Shown piece after piece: positions 1 to 5,172 of a DNA stretch of 10,864 nucleotides (position 1 is the first letter of the stretch; each line of letters starts with the position of its first letter). The notes beneath the pieces were generated by a model. The model did no database searches. It was given only the letters and a program-made list of their open reading frames with translations, and had not been told where the DNA came from. The stretch is taken from the NCBI GenBank assembly GCA_934462885.1, contig CAKSJC010000037.1:1-10864 (forward strand), written 5' to 3'. Source of the stretch: an uncultured Eubacteriales bacterium (GTDB taxonomy: Bacteria > Bacillota > Clostridia > Oscillospirales > CAG-272). A program made the translations under genes and the position numbers.

Positions 1-8
1 ATTGTCAT
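1..8 (-). CDS. First codons of an unidentified gene running off the left edge
   Basis: On the minus strand an ATG lies at 8-6, six bases past the stop codon of the RpiR-type regulator. An AAGGCGG stretch inside the end of the regulator gene gives it a plausible ribosome-binding site. Only Met-Thr and part of a third codon are visible, so the product cannot be named. The tight spacing suggests co-transcription with the regulator. In this family the neighbour is often a sugar or amino-sugar gene, but nothing here shows which. Confidence 0.4.
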
Positions 9-14
9 ACGCTC

Positions 15-923
15 TTACCGCCTTTTTTCATCGGATGAGTCCGCCCCGGCTCCAGCGTAAACGTTGTACTCTTTCCATACGGTTTCAAGCCGTCCGAGAG
101 TTTCGGTGACTTCGGCTTCTTTTTTCTTGCCGATATACGCAATCATTGCGTTTATGATGCTCATCGGCGCGACAAGCGAGTCTACGAACGACGCCATATC
201 GCTCTTTGCGATAAGCGCGACGTCCGCGTGAGGAACTATCGGTGAAGTCATGCTGTCCGTTATGGCGACGACAGACGCTCCCGTATTTGACGCGTACTTT
301 GTCGCGTTCACGATCCCGGTAGAATATCTCGGAAAGCTTATTGAAACAAACACGTCGTCCGAATGAAGCTTCATGAGATGCTCGAATATCTCGCTTCCGC
401 CCGCGGGTCTGATAAGTCTTACGTTATCAAACAAAAGTCCGAAATAATAATTCATGTACTCCGCAAGAACAGATGAGGATCTCATTCCGAGAATATAGAT
501 ATTTCTCGCCGAAAGAATGAGATCTATCGCGCGCTCAAACGATTTTTTATCAATAGTTTCAAGTGTTATTTTGATTTTCTCCGCGTCCGAAGTCAGAATA
601 CAGTCAAGTATTTTATCTTCATCCATTCGGAGATTCGCGGCGTTCACCCGCTGAACCGAGGTAAGTCTCACCCTGACGGTTTCTCTTATCTGTTCCTGAA
701 AGCGGTGATATCCGTCAAATCCCATTTCCACAGCAAATCTTACCACGGTAGATTCCGACACTCCCGCCTGTTCTCCGAGAGCCGACGCCGTCATATAAGC
801 CGCTTTATCGTAATTTGCAATTAAAAAATTCGCTATAGCGCGGTGTCCTTTCGAAAGCTCGGGAAGCTTTTCCTGAATCTGCGCTATCAGATCAGTCGTC
901 TGACTTTTCGTTAAATCTTTCAC
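15..923 (-). CDS. MurR/RpiR-family transcriptional regulator (HTH + SIS)
   Basis: A 302-residue DNA-binding regulator of the MurR/RpiR family. These proteins usually sense a phosphorylated sugar and control sugar or amino-sugar catabolism. Residues about 5-80 form the HTH_6 domain (core GEQAGVSESTVVRFAVEMGF, the recognition-helix region). Residues about 115-265 form a SIS sugar-phosphate isomerase-like domain (YILGMRSSS, FVSISFPRYS, VVAITDS). The length is normal for the family. The start is GTG at 923-921, preceded by AGGA about 8 nt upstream; the HTH starts directly after it, so no longer start is needed. It has its own promoter (1029-1057) and is probably co-transcribed with the gene beyond the left edge. 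The effector cannot be deduced from sequence. Family assignment is firm; target and ligand are unknown. Confidence 0.93.
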   Translation of the reverse strand: MKDLTKSQTTDLIAQIQEKLPELSKGHRAIANFLIANYDKAAYMTASALGEQAGVSESTVVRFAVEMGFDGYHRFQEQIRETVRVRLTSVQRVNAANLRMDEDKILDCILTSDAEKIKITLETIDKKSFERAIDLILSARNIYILGMRSSSVLAEYMNYYFGLLFDNVRLIRPAGGSEIFEHLMKLHSDDVFVSISFPRYSTGIVNATKYASNTGASVVAITDSMTSPIVPHADVALIAKSDMASFVDSLVAPMSIINAMIAYIGKKKEAEVTETLGRLETVWKEYNVYAGAGADSSDEKRR

Positions 924-945
924 GGCACAATCCTGCTTTATTTAT

Positions 946-959
946 GTGAAATTTTTCGC
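946..959. promoter_or_regulatory. Near-palindrome just upstream of the rpiR-type start (operator candidate)
   Basis: GTGAAA-TT-TTTCGC is a 6-2-6 inverted repeat with one mismatch, 23-36 nt upstream of the GTG start and downstream of the promoter. RpiR-family proteins often autoregulate through short inverted repeats. Only one copy was seen, so this is a weak candidate. Confidence 0.22.
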
Positions 960-1028
960 TGCCGCGCTTTGTTATTTCGGCAAAACACGCGGTGCAAATG
1001 TTCTGTCGCAAGCAATAATCAATATAAC

Positions 1029-1057
1029 ATTATACAGTAAAACGCATATAAAATCAA
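1029..1057 (-). promoter_or_regulatory. Sigma-A promoter of the RpiR-type regulator gene
   Basis: Read on the minus strand: TTGATT (1057-1052), a 17-nt spacer, and a perfect TATAAT (1034-1029). Expected transcription start is near 1022, giving a leader of about 100 nt before the GTG at 923. Confidence 0.7.
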
Positions 1058-1130
1058 TCATTTTTTATGAATACTCCGCCGTCCTGTTTTCCGGCGTCCT
1101 GCCGTTTTGCTCCGTTTTCCGAAAAACGCC

Positions 1131-1170
1131 GGAAAAGCCGGTCGGGAATGTATTCCCGACCGGCTTTTCC
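1131..1170 (-). terminator. Intrinsic terminator of hpf, 18-bp perfect stem
   Basis: Arms 1131-1148 and 1153-1170 are exact inverted repeats with the 4-nt loop TGTA (plus strand). It begins 37 nt after the hpf stop codon. On the minus strand the second arm itself ends in CTTTTCC and is followed by GGCGTTTTTCG, so termination is expected for hpf. A further 11-bp inverted repeat (1087-1097 with 1126-1136) overlaps its outer arm. Confidence 0.85.
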
Positions 1171-1207
1171 CAAACCGTTCTTTCTCCGGCTCTATATAAT
1201 CGGCAGG

Positions 1208-1753
1208 TCAGCCTACCGTTTTCCTTTCAGGTACTATAAGTCCGTAGCTTCCGTTTTTCCTTCCGTATACAACGCACGTTTCGTTCGTATCGGCGTCGGT
1301 AAATACATAAAAGTCATGTCCGAGAAGATTCATCTGGAGAATAGCCTCTTCCGGAGTCATCGGTTTTAAGGCAAAGGTCTTTGTGCGAATGTCAAATTCT
1401 CCTTCCTCTTCAATCACGGTATCAGCCTCGGCCATACTTGCTTCCGCCGCCGCAAATGAATTCTTCATGCGCCGCTCAAGTCTTGTTTTATTCTTTCTTA
1501 TCTGTCCTTCTATCGTATCAATACAGCGCGCAAGGGATGTTCTGAAATCCGCCGTAGTTTCTTCCGCTCTGAAAAGCGTTCCTCCGACTGAGATGGTAAT
1601 CTCCATGCATGCTTTGTCACGGATCTTCCGAAGAGTTACCGTTGCGTCCGCTCCGTTCGGGAAATAGCGACCAAATTTCGCCAGTTTTTTTGCCGCAAAT
1701 TCTTTAAGATCTTCGTAAACTGTGATCTGTCTTCCAATGTAAGTAATGTTCAT
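1208..1753 (-). CDS. hpf: Ribosome hibernation promoting factor, long form (HPF)
   Basis: A 181-residue long-form HPF. Long HPF binds the 30S subunit in starved cells, and its C-terminal domain pairs two ribosomes into inactive 100S dimers. Residues 1-100 form the S30AE/YfiA domain (MNITYIGRQITVYEDL at the start, then a basic helix IRKNKTRLERRMK near 86-98). After an acidic linker, residues about 125-181 form the dimerization domain (KPMTPEEAILQMNLLGHDFYVF, then VVYGRKNGSYGLIVPE). The frame stays open for 48 more codons upstream, but I chose the ATG at 1753-1751: the family begins with this MxITYIGR-like strand, and AAGGTGG lies about 7 nt before it. It stands alone, divergent from asd, with its own terminator. 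A TATAAT-rich region at 1851-1879 probably holds its promoter. Confidence 0.95.
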   Translation of the reverse strand: MNITYIGRQITVYEDLKEFAAKKLAKFGRYFPNGADATVTLRKIRDKACMEITISVGGTLFRAEETTADFRTSLARCIDTIEGQIRKNKTRLERRMKNSFAAAEASMAEADTVIEEEGEFDIRTKTFALKPMTPEEAILQMNLLGHDFYVFTDADTNETCVVYGRKNGSYGLIVPERKTVG

Positions 1754-1850
1754 GCCGGTACCACCTTTTTTCTGAATTACGGACCGGTTACGGGATATCT
1801 TTCCCCGACTTTGCGTCAGGTTCTTTTTATCCTTCCCCTTCCGCATTTTT

Positions 1851-1879
1851 ATTATATCACATAACGAGTGGGTATTATA
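1851..1879 (-). promoter_or_regulatory. Probable hpf promoter region (two TATAAT boxes)
   Basis: On the minus strand two perfect TATAAT hexamers occur, at 1879-1874 and 1856-1851, inside an AT-rich tract about 100-125 nt before the hpf ATG. Neither has a convincing -35 box at 17 nt, so the exact promoter is uncertain. No clear general-stress (sigma-B) sequence was seen in this direction. Confidence 0.38.
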
Positions 1880-1897
1880 TATATATATTGTGAACAT

Positions 1898-2162
1898 TTA
1901 CACTTTTTTTAAGTCTTTTTCTCGAATAATATATGAAATTGCAACAACAAAACTCCGCATTCGAAAAAACGTTCGATTTTTGTACATTTTTCAGGATGTT
2001 TATTCGGTTAAATTGCTTTTTGTTTTTTCTCTCAGTATATTTTTCTTTTTTATCTTATATAAAATTTACCTTTTTCTCCAATATAAAATCGGTATGTGCT
2101 TTTTTTACATATTTATTTTTATTTTATATTGCAAAATTGTAAGTATTTCGCCACAGTTTTAT
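1898..2162. other. AT-rich, T-skewed spacer between hpf and asd, no gene
   Basis: This stretch separates the divergent hpf and asd genes. The plus strand is dominated by runs of T, and open frames here translate to low-complexity Phe/Leu/Tyr/Ile strings without a ribosome-binding site, so I call no gene. It could supply UP-element-like or curved DNA for the strong asd promoter at its right end. No riboswitch or known RNA was recognised. Confidence 0.6.
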
Positions 2163-2191
2163 TTGACACATTTTTTTTCACATGATATAAT
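2163..2191 (+). promoter_or_regulatory. Consensus sigma-A promoter of asd with extended -10
   Basis: TTGACA (2163-2168), a 17-nt spacer, and TATAAT (2186-2191), with TG at 2183-2184 forming an extended -10. Every element matches the consensus. Transcription should start near 2198. Confidence 0.88.
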
Positions 2192-2197
2192 ATGTTA

Positions 2198-2330
2198 ATG
2201 ACAGTTTTTTTATCCCGCACGCAGCGCGTTTCTTTCGCTGAATAATCATGCTGCGGTGAGGAAAAAATATACTGCACCTGTTTATGCTGTTTATTACATT
2301 AATTAAACGAATATAAAACGGAGACTTAAA
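2198..2330 (+). other. asd mRNA leader, about 130 nt, with competing small hairpins
   Basis: Predicted 5' leader of asd. CAGCG (2222-2226) can pair with CGCTG (2236-2240). Alternatively CAC-GCAGC (2218-2225) can pair with GCTGC-G-GTG (2250-2258), and GGTG (2255-2258) can pair with CACC (2275-2278). These pairings exclude one another. No intrinsic terminator precedes the start codon, and the leader is too short and too AT-rich for a lysine (L-box) riboswitch. Any regulatory role is inference. Confidence 0.3.
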
Positions 2331-3410
2331 ATGAGAGATAAATTTAAATGCGTGGTCGTCGGCGCTACCGGTATGGTAGGTCAGCGTTTTCTGACACTTC
2401 TTGAAAATCATCCGTATTTCACCGTCTCCGGAGTTGCGGCAAGCAGCCGTTCCGCCGGTCAGACTTACGAAAAAGCGGTCGAGGGTCGTTGGAAAATGCA
2501 CGCTCCGATACCCGAAGCCGTTAAAAATATGACTGTCATCGACGCCGCCGATATTGACGCCGTTAAAAAAATCTGCGACTTCATTTTCTGCGCCGTTGAT
2601 ATGCCGAAAGATCAGATCAGAGCTTTGGAAGAAGCTTATGCGAAAGCGGAAGTTCCCGTTATATCAAACAACTCCGCCAACCGCTGGACGAGCGACGTTC
2701 CCATGGTAATCCCCGAGATCAACGCCGATCACCTTGAGGTAATCGAAAGCCAGCGCCAGCGTCTCGGCACAAAAAAAGGTTTTATTGCCGTTAAGCCGAA
2801 CTGCTCTATCCAGAGCTATGTTCCCGCGCTCACTCCACTTCTCAAGTACGGTATAAAAAATGTCGTCGTAACAACTTATCAGGCTATCTCGGGCGCGGGT
2901 AAGAATTTCGAAACATGGCCCGAAATGGTCGACAACGTTATTCCCTACATCGGCGGAGAAGAAGAAAAAAGCGAGAAAGAGCCTCTCAAGATTTGGGGTA
3001 ACGTAAAAGGCGGAACTATTGTCGCCGCTTCTTCTCCGGTTATATCCACACAGTGCATAAGAGTTCCCGTCACAGACGGTCACACCGCCGCCGTTTTCGT
3101 TTCTTTTGAAAACAAGCCTCCGCGCGAGACTATCCTTGAAGAATGGAAGAATTACCGCGGCTTGCCGCAGCTTCTTTCGCTCCCGTCAGCTCCGGAGCAG
3201 TTTATCACGTATTTTGAAGAAAATGACCGTCCGCAGGCTAAGCTTGACCGCGGCATCTACGGCGGAATGGGCATTTCAGTGGGAAGACTCCGTCCGGACA
3301 CCATCTTTGATTATAAGTTTGTCGGACTTTCCCACAACACGCTGAGAGGTGCGGCTGGCGGCGCCGTGCTTATCGCAGAGCTTCTTTACCGCAAAGGATA
3401 TTTGGACTGA
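2331..3410 (+). CDS. asd: Aspartate-semialdehyde dehydrogenase, archaeal/fungal-like class
   Basis: A 359-residue cytosolic enzyme that reduces beta-aspartyl phosphate with NADPH to aspartate semialdehyde, the branch point to lysine/diaminopimelate, threonine and methionine. The Rossmann motif GATGMVGQ is at residues 11-18. The catalytic Cys158 lies in KPNCSIQ, and the substrate/acid-base segment RVPVTDGH carries Arg244 and His251. The pattern around PYIGGEEEKSEKEPLKIWG (206-224) and ISTQCIRVPVTDGH is that of the archaeal/fungal-like class (TIGR00978 type) rather than the classical enterobacterial class. This class is known in several bacterial lineages, so it does not prove recent transfer. 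The ATG has GGAG 7 nt upstream. The gene is monocistronic, with a consensus promoter and convergent with the ytvI-like gene. Confidence 0.96.
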   Translation: MRDKFKCVVVGATGMVGQRFLTLLENHPYFTVSGVAASSRSAGQTYEKAVEGRWKMHAPIPEAVKNMTVIDAADIDAVKKICDFIFCAVDMPKDQIRALEEAYAKAEVPVISNNSANRWTSDVPMVIPEINADHLEVIESQRQRLGTKKGFIAVKPNCSIQSYVPALTPLLKYGIKNVVVTTYQAISGAGKNFETWPEMVDNVIPYIGGEEEKSEKEPLKIWGNVKGGTIVAASSPVISTQCIRVPVTDGHTAAVFVSFENKPPRETILEEWKNYRGLPQLLSLPSAPEQFITYFEENDRPQAKLDRGIYGGMGISVGRLRPDTIFDYKFVGLSHNTLRGAAGGAVLIAELLYRKGYLD

Positions 3411-3440
3411 CGGATCGCTCCGATTCAAAACGACTTCGCC

Positions 3441-3460
3441 TGCCGTTTCGGGAAACGGCA
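3441..3460. repeat. Small perfect hairpin after asd
   Basis: TGCCGTTT (3441-3448) and AAACGGCA (3453-3460) form an 8-bp stem with loop CGGG, 31 nt past the asd stop. No T-run follows on the plus strand, so it is a poor terminator by itself but may protect the 3' end or slow polymerase. Confidence 0.4.
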
Positions 3461-3571
3461 TCCGCGCACCGCGCAAAACGCGCGTCTGTGCGTGCGTCTT
3501 TCCGCACTCCTGTAAAGCAGCGAAGATTACCGCCGCTCTTTTAGGTCAGATAACGCCGTATAATTCAAAAA

Positions 3572-3605
3572 CCGGGGATACTTTTTTTGAGAAAAGTATC
3601 CCCGG
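3572..3605 (-). terminator. Strong hairpin, 14-bp stem with minus-strand T tail
   Basis: Arms 3572-3585 and 3592-3605 are exact inverted repeats (CCGGGGATACTTTT and its complement) around a 6-nt loop. Read on the minus strand the stem is followed by TTTTTGAATT, the form of an intrinsic terminator. It may back up the hairpin at 3710-3759 for the ytvI-like gene, and may also stop asd transcripts. Its GGGGA...CTTTTT...TGA...TCCCC plan resembles that second hairpin. Confidence 0.6.
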
Positions 3606-3709
3606 CGCTTATATCGAACACCCTTCACATTAAAAGCCGACAAAATCGCCGCGCTCTTTTCGTACAGTTTTAATATGCATCGCTCCTTTTCGATCCGAAA
3701 GCTTTTGAA

Positions 3710-3759
3710 AGGGGTTCGGGGAAAAACTTTTTCTGAAAAAAGTTTTTCCCCGAACCCCT
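3710..3759. terminator. 23-bp perfect hairpin between asd and the ytvI-like gene
   Basis: Arms 3710-3732 and 3737-3759 are perfectly complementary with the 4-nt loop CTGA. The arm contains GGGGTTCGGGGAAAAAC followed by T5. It lies 9 nt past the ytvI-like stop codon and between two converging genes, so it probably acts as a two-way terminator. The length and perfection are above what termination needs, and I recall similar GGTTCGGGGAAAAACTTTTT palindromes as common between genes in gut Clostridia. It may therefore be a copy of a dispersed palindromic repeat. Confidence 0.7.
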
Positions 3760-3767
3760 CGCTTTCT

Positions 3768-4883
3768 TTACTGTCCGCTCTCCGCTTTTTGACCCGCAAG
3801 TTCTCTCTCGTTTGATTCTTTTCGAGAAAAAAGCTTACTTCTCCTGATACTTTGCAAAGCCATCAGGACTATCGGGGCGATAAGCATCCCGGGGACTCTG
3901 CCGATCTGCCACCCGGCGTAAATCCACAACAGTGCGACAAACGAATGTACTCCGCTTGCTTTTCCGATAAGCTTCGGTTCGATAAAGCGTCTTACTATGC
4001 CCAGCACGGCGAGTATAACAAAAAGGCCCACAGCGAAAGATATCTCACCATAGATTATTTCCCATACCGCCCACGGAACCATAACCGTGCCGCACCCGAG
4101 CACGGGAAGAATGTCGATCACCGCAATTAAAAACGCCAAGGCGATCGGGTTTTTCGCCCCGATCAAAATAAATCCCACTGCAAGCTCAAAAAAAGTTACC
4201 GTCATTATAATTAAGTACGCTCTCAGGTAGGAAAACACCGCTCCGCTCACTTCGGCGAATACATCGACCGTCTTTTTCGATATTCTCTTCGGAATCAGGC
4301 TTTTCATACTTTCCGCCGCACCCTCCATATCCGCCATAAGGTAGATAAACGCGGTTACTCCCGCAAAAGTCGAAAAAACCCCTCCCGGAAGAGCGCTTAT
4401 CATTCCCCCGAGAAACGACGCTGCAAACGAAGCGGCATAAGAAGCCGCTTCGTTTAGCGCAGCCGACAGATATTCCGCAATCTTTCCGTCGAGTTTCAGC
4501 GGAAGCCGTTTTGCAAGCCCTCTTATCATTTCCGACACATCCGCCGCGATATCCGGCAGACTTTTCAGAAGTACCGAAAGTTCTGAAATAAGTTTTCCGG
4601 AAAAAGCGCCCGCCGCGTATACGGCTCCGAAACATAAAATAAGTGAAAATGCCGTACATCCTACCTTCCGATTAACGTGACAGGCGCGGCTTACAAAAAG
4701 CCCGGCTGGCCTTAAAATACGTGCGGCGACGTAAGCGGCTCCGAACGGGATGAGTATATCGGCGGCTGAACGTCGGAGTATTCCCGACAAAATGATGCCG
4801 AGCGCCACGGAAGCCGTCAGATATAAAAACGGCGGGTACGCGGCTTTTTCTTTTGCCGCTGTCTTTTTGTTCTGCTCATCCAT
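3768..4883 (-). CDS. ytvI: YtvI-like sporulation integral membrane protein (AI-2E/UPF0118 family)
   Basis: A 371-residue membrane protein of the AI-2E transporter family. It most resembles the YtvI branch, which in Bacillus is sporulation-controlled and needed for efficient sporulation. Hydrophobic segments lie near residues 18-36, 40-60, 75-95, 145-185, 205-240, 245-275, 280-300 and 315-350, consistent with about eight membrane helices. The stretch between the third and fourth (about 95-145) is soluble, as in the family. Diagnostic motifs are DILPVLGCGTVMVPWA (258-273) and the C-terminal RRFIEPKLIGKASGVHSF followed by IYAGWQIGRVPGMLIAPI. The ATG at 4883-4881 is preceded by GGAGG 7 nt upstream. 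It stands alone. A sigma-F-like promoter candidate lies 33-63 nt before the start. Transport of AI-2 is not implied. Family is certain; the YtvI assignment is likely. Confidence 0.85.
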   Translation of the reverse strand: MDEQNKKTAAKEKAAYPPFLYLTASVALGIILSGILRRSAADILIPFGAAYVAARILRPAGLFVSRACHVNRKVGCTAFSLILCFGAVYAAGAFSGKLISELSVLLKSLPDIAADVSEMIRGLAKRLPLKLDGKIAEYLSAALNEAASYAASFAASFLGGMISALPGGVFSTFAGVTAFIYLMADMEGAAESMKSLIPKRISKKTVDVFAEVSGAVFSYLRAYLIIMTVTFFELAVGFILIGAKNPIALAFLIAVIDILPVLGCGTVMVPWAVWEIIYGEISFAVGLFVILAVLGIVRRFIEPKLIGKASGVHSFVALLWIYAGWQIGRVPGMLIAPIVLMALQSIRRSKLFSRKESNERELAGQKAESGQ

Positions 4884-4915
4884 TCCGATACCTCCGCATT
4901 CTTTTGCTGTATAAA

Positions 4916-4946
4916 TATTATTACCGCTTTTTTACTTTGATTATGC
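4916..4946 (-). promoter_or_regulatory. Candidate forespore (sigma-F type) promoter of the ytvI-like gene
   Basis: Read on the minus strand: GCATA (4946-4942), a 16-nt spacer, then GGTAATAATA (4925-4916). This fits the Bacillus sigma-F pattern GYATA / GGnrAnAnTw at every defined position. Transcription would start near 4909, about 26 nt before the ATG and just upstream of the GGAGG. No convincing sigma-A or sigma-E promoter was seen. Bacillus ytvI is reported as sigma-E controlled, so the sigma-F reading is an inference. Confidence 0.42.
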
Positions 4947-4967
4947 TTTATTTTTGATTACGCTTTG
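4936..4967. repeat. Two tandem copies of a 15-bp direct repeat upstream of ytvI
   Basis: TTTGATTATGCTTTA (4936-4950) and TTTGATTACGCTTTG (4953-4967) match at 13 of 15 positions with a 17-bp period. The first copy contains the -35 of the candidate sigma-F promoter. It may be a regulator site or a simple local duplication. Confidence 0.5.
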
Positions 4968-5022
4968 TTTTTAAGGCTGCGGGAGATTGCAAAAAACCGA
5001 AAAAAGAAAAATGAGCTTCAAC

Positions 5023-5050
5023 TTCTTTCGGGAAACGGTTTTCGAAAGAA
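5023..5050. repeat. Inverted repeat of unknown role
   Basis: TTCTTTCG (5023-5030) and CGAAAGAA (5043-5050) pair, with extra G-U and A-U pairs inside on the plus-strand RNA. It lies between the ytvI-like promoter and the aminotransferase terminator. No T-run follows in either direction. Confidence 0.35.
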
Positions 5051-5108
5051 ACAAAAAACATGACGCTCACGATAGAATACCGCGCCCGCCGCCCTCTTTC
5101 GATAAAGT

Positions 5109-5148
5109 AAAAAAAAGTTTCTCCCCGCCTTGTCAGGCGAGGAGAAAC
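5109..5148 (-). terminator. Intrinsic terminator of the sms-aminotransferase operon
   Basis: On the minus-strand RNA, arms 5148-5135 and 5130-5117 form a 14-bp stem with a 4-nt loop. The only non-Watson-Crick pair is G-U, which is a mismatch on the other strand, so the signal is directional. Eight U residues (5116-5109) follow. It begins 25 nt after the aminotransferase stop codon. It is the cleanest terminator in the window. Confidence 0.92.
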
Positions 5149-5172
5149 GTGCGTATACGTTATTCGGTTTTT

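Noticed and set aside
1754..1897. 48-codon N-terminal extension of HPF in the same open frame
   Set aside because: Low-complexity basic sequence that overlaps the promoter TATAAT boxes; the ATG at 1753 has a good AAGGTGG site and begins the conserved domain.
1890..2198. Plus-strand 102-codon frame in the AT-rich spacer
   Set aside because: Hydrophobic only because of T-runs (Phe, Leu, Ile, Tyr); no ribosome-binding site; ends inside the asd promoter.
2198..2245. Possible 15-residue leaderless peptide at the asd transcription start
   Set aside because: No ribosome-binding site and no run of Lys, Thr, Met or Asp codons that would suit attenuation of asd.
2198..2330. Lysine (L-box) riboswitch upstream of asd
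   Set aside because: The leader is shorter than an L-box, lacks its multi-stem core, and has no terminator before the gene.
3768..4883. Autoinducer-2 exporter function
   Set aside because: AI-2E is only the family label; the sequence is closer to the sporulation YtvI branch and no AI-2 genes are nearby.
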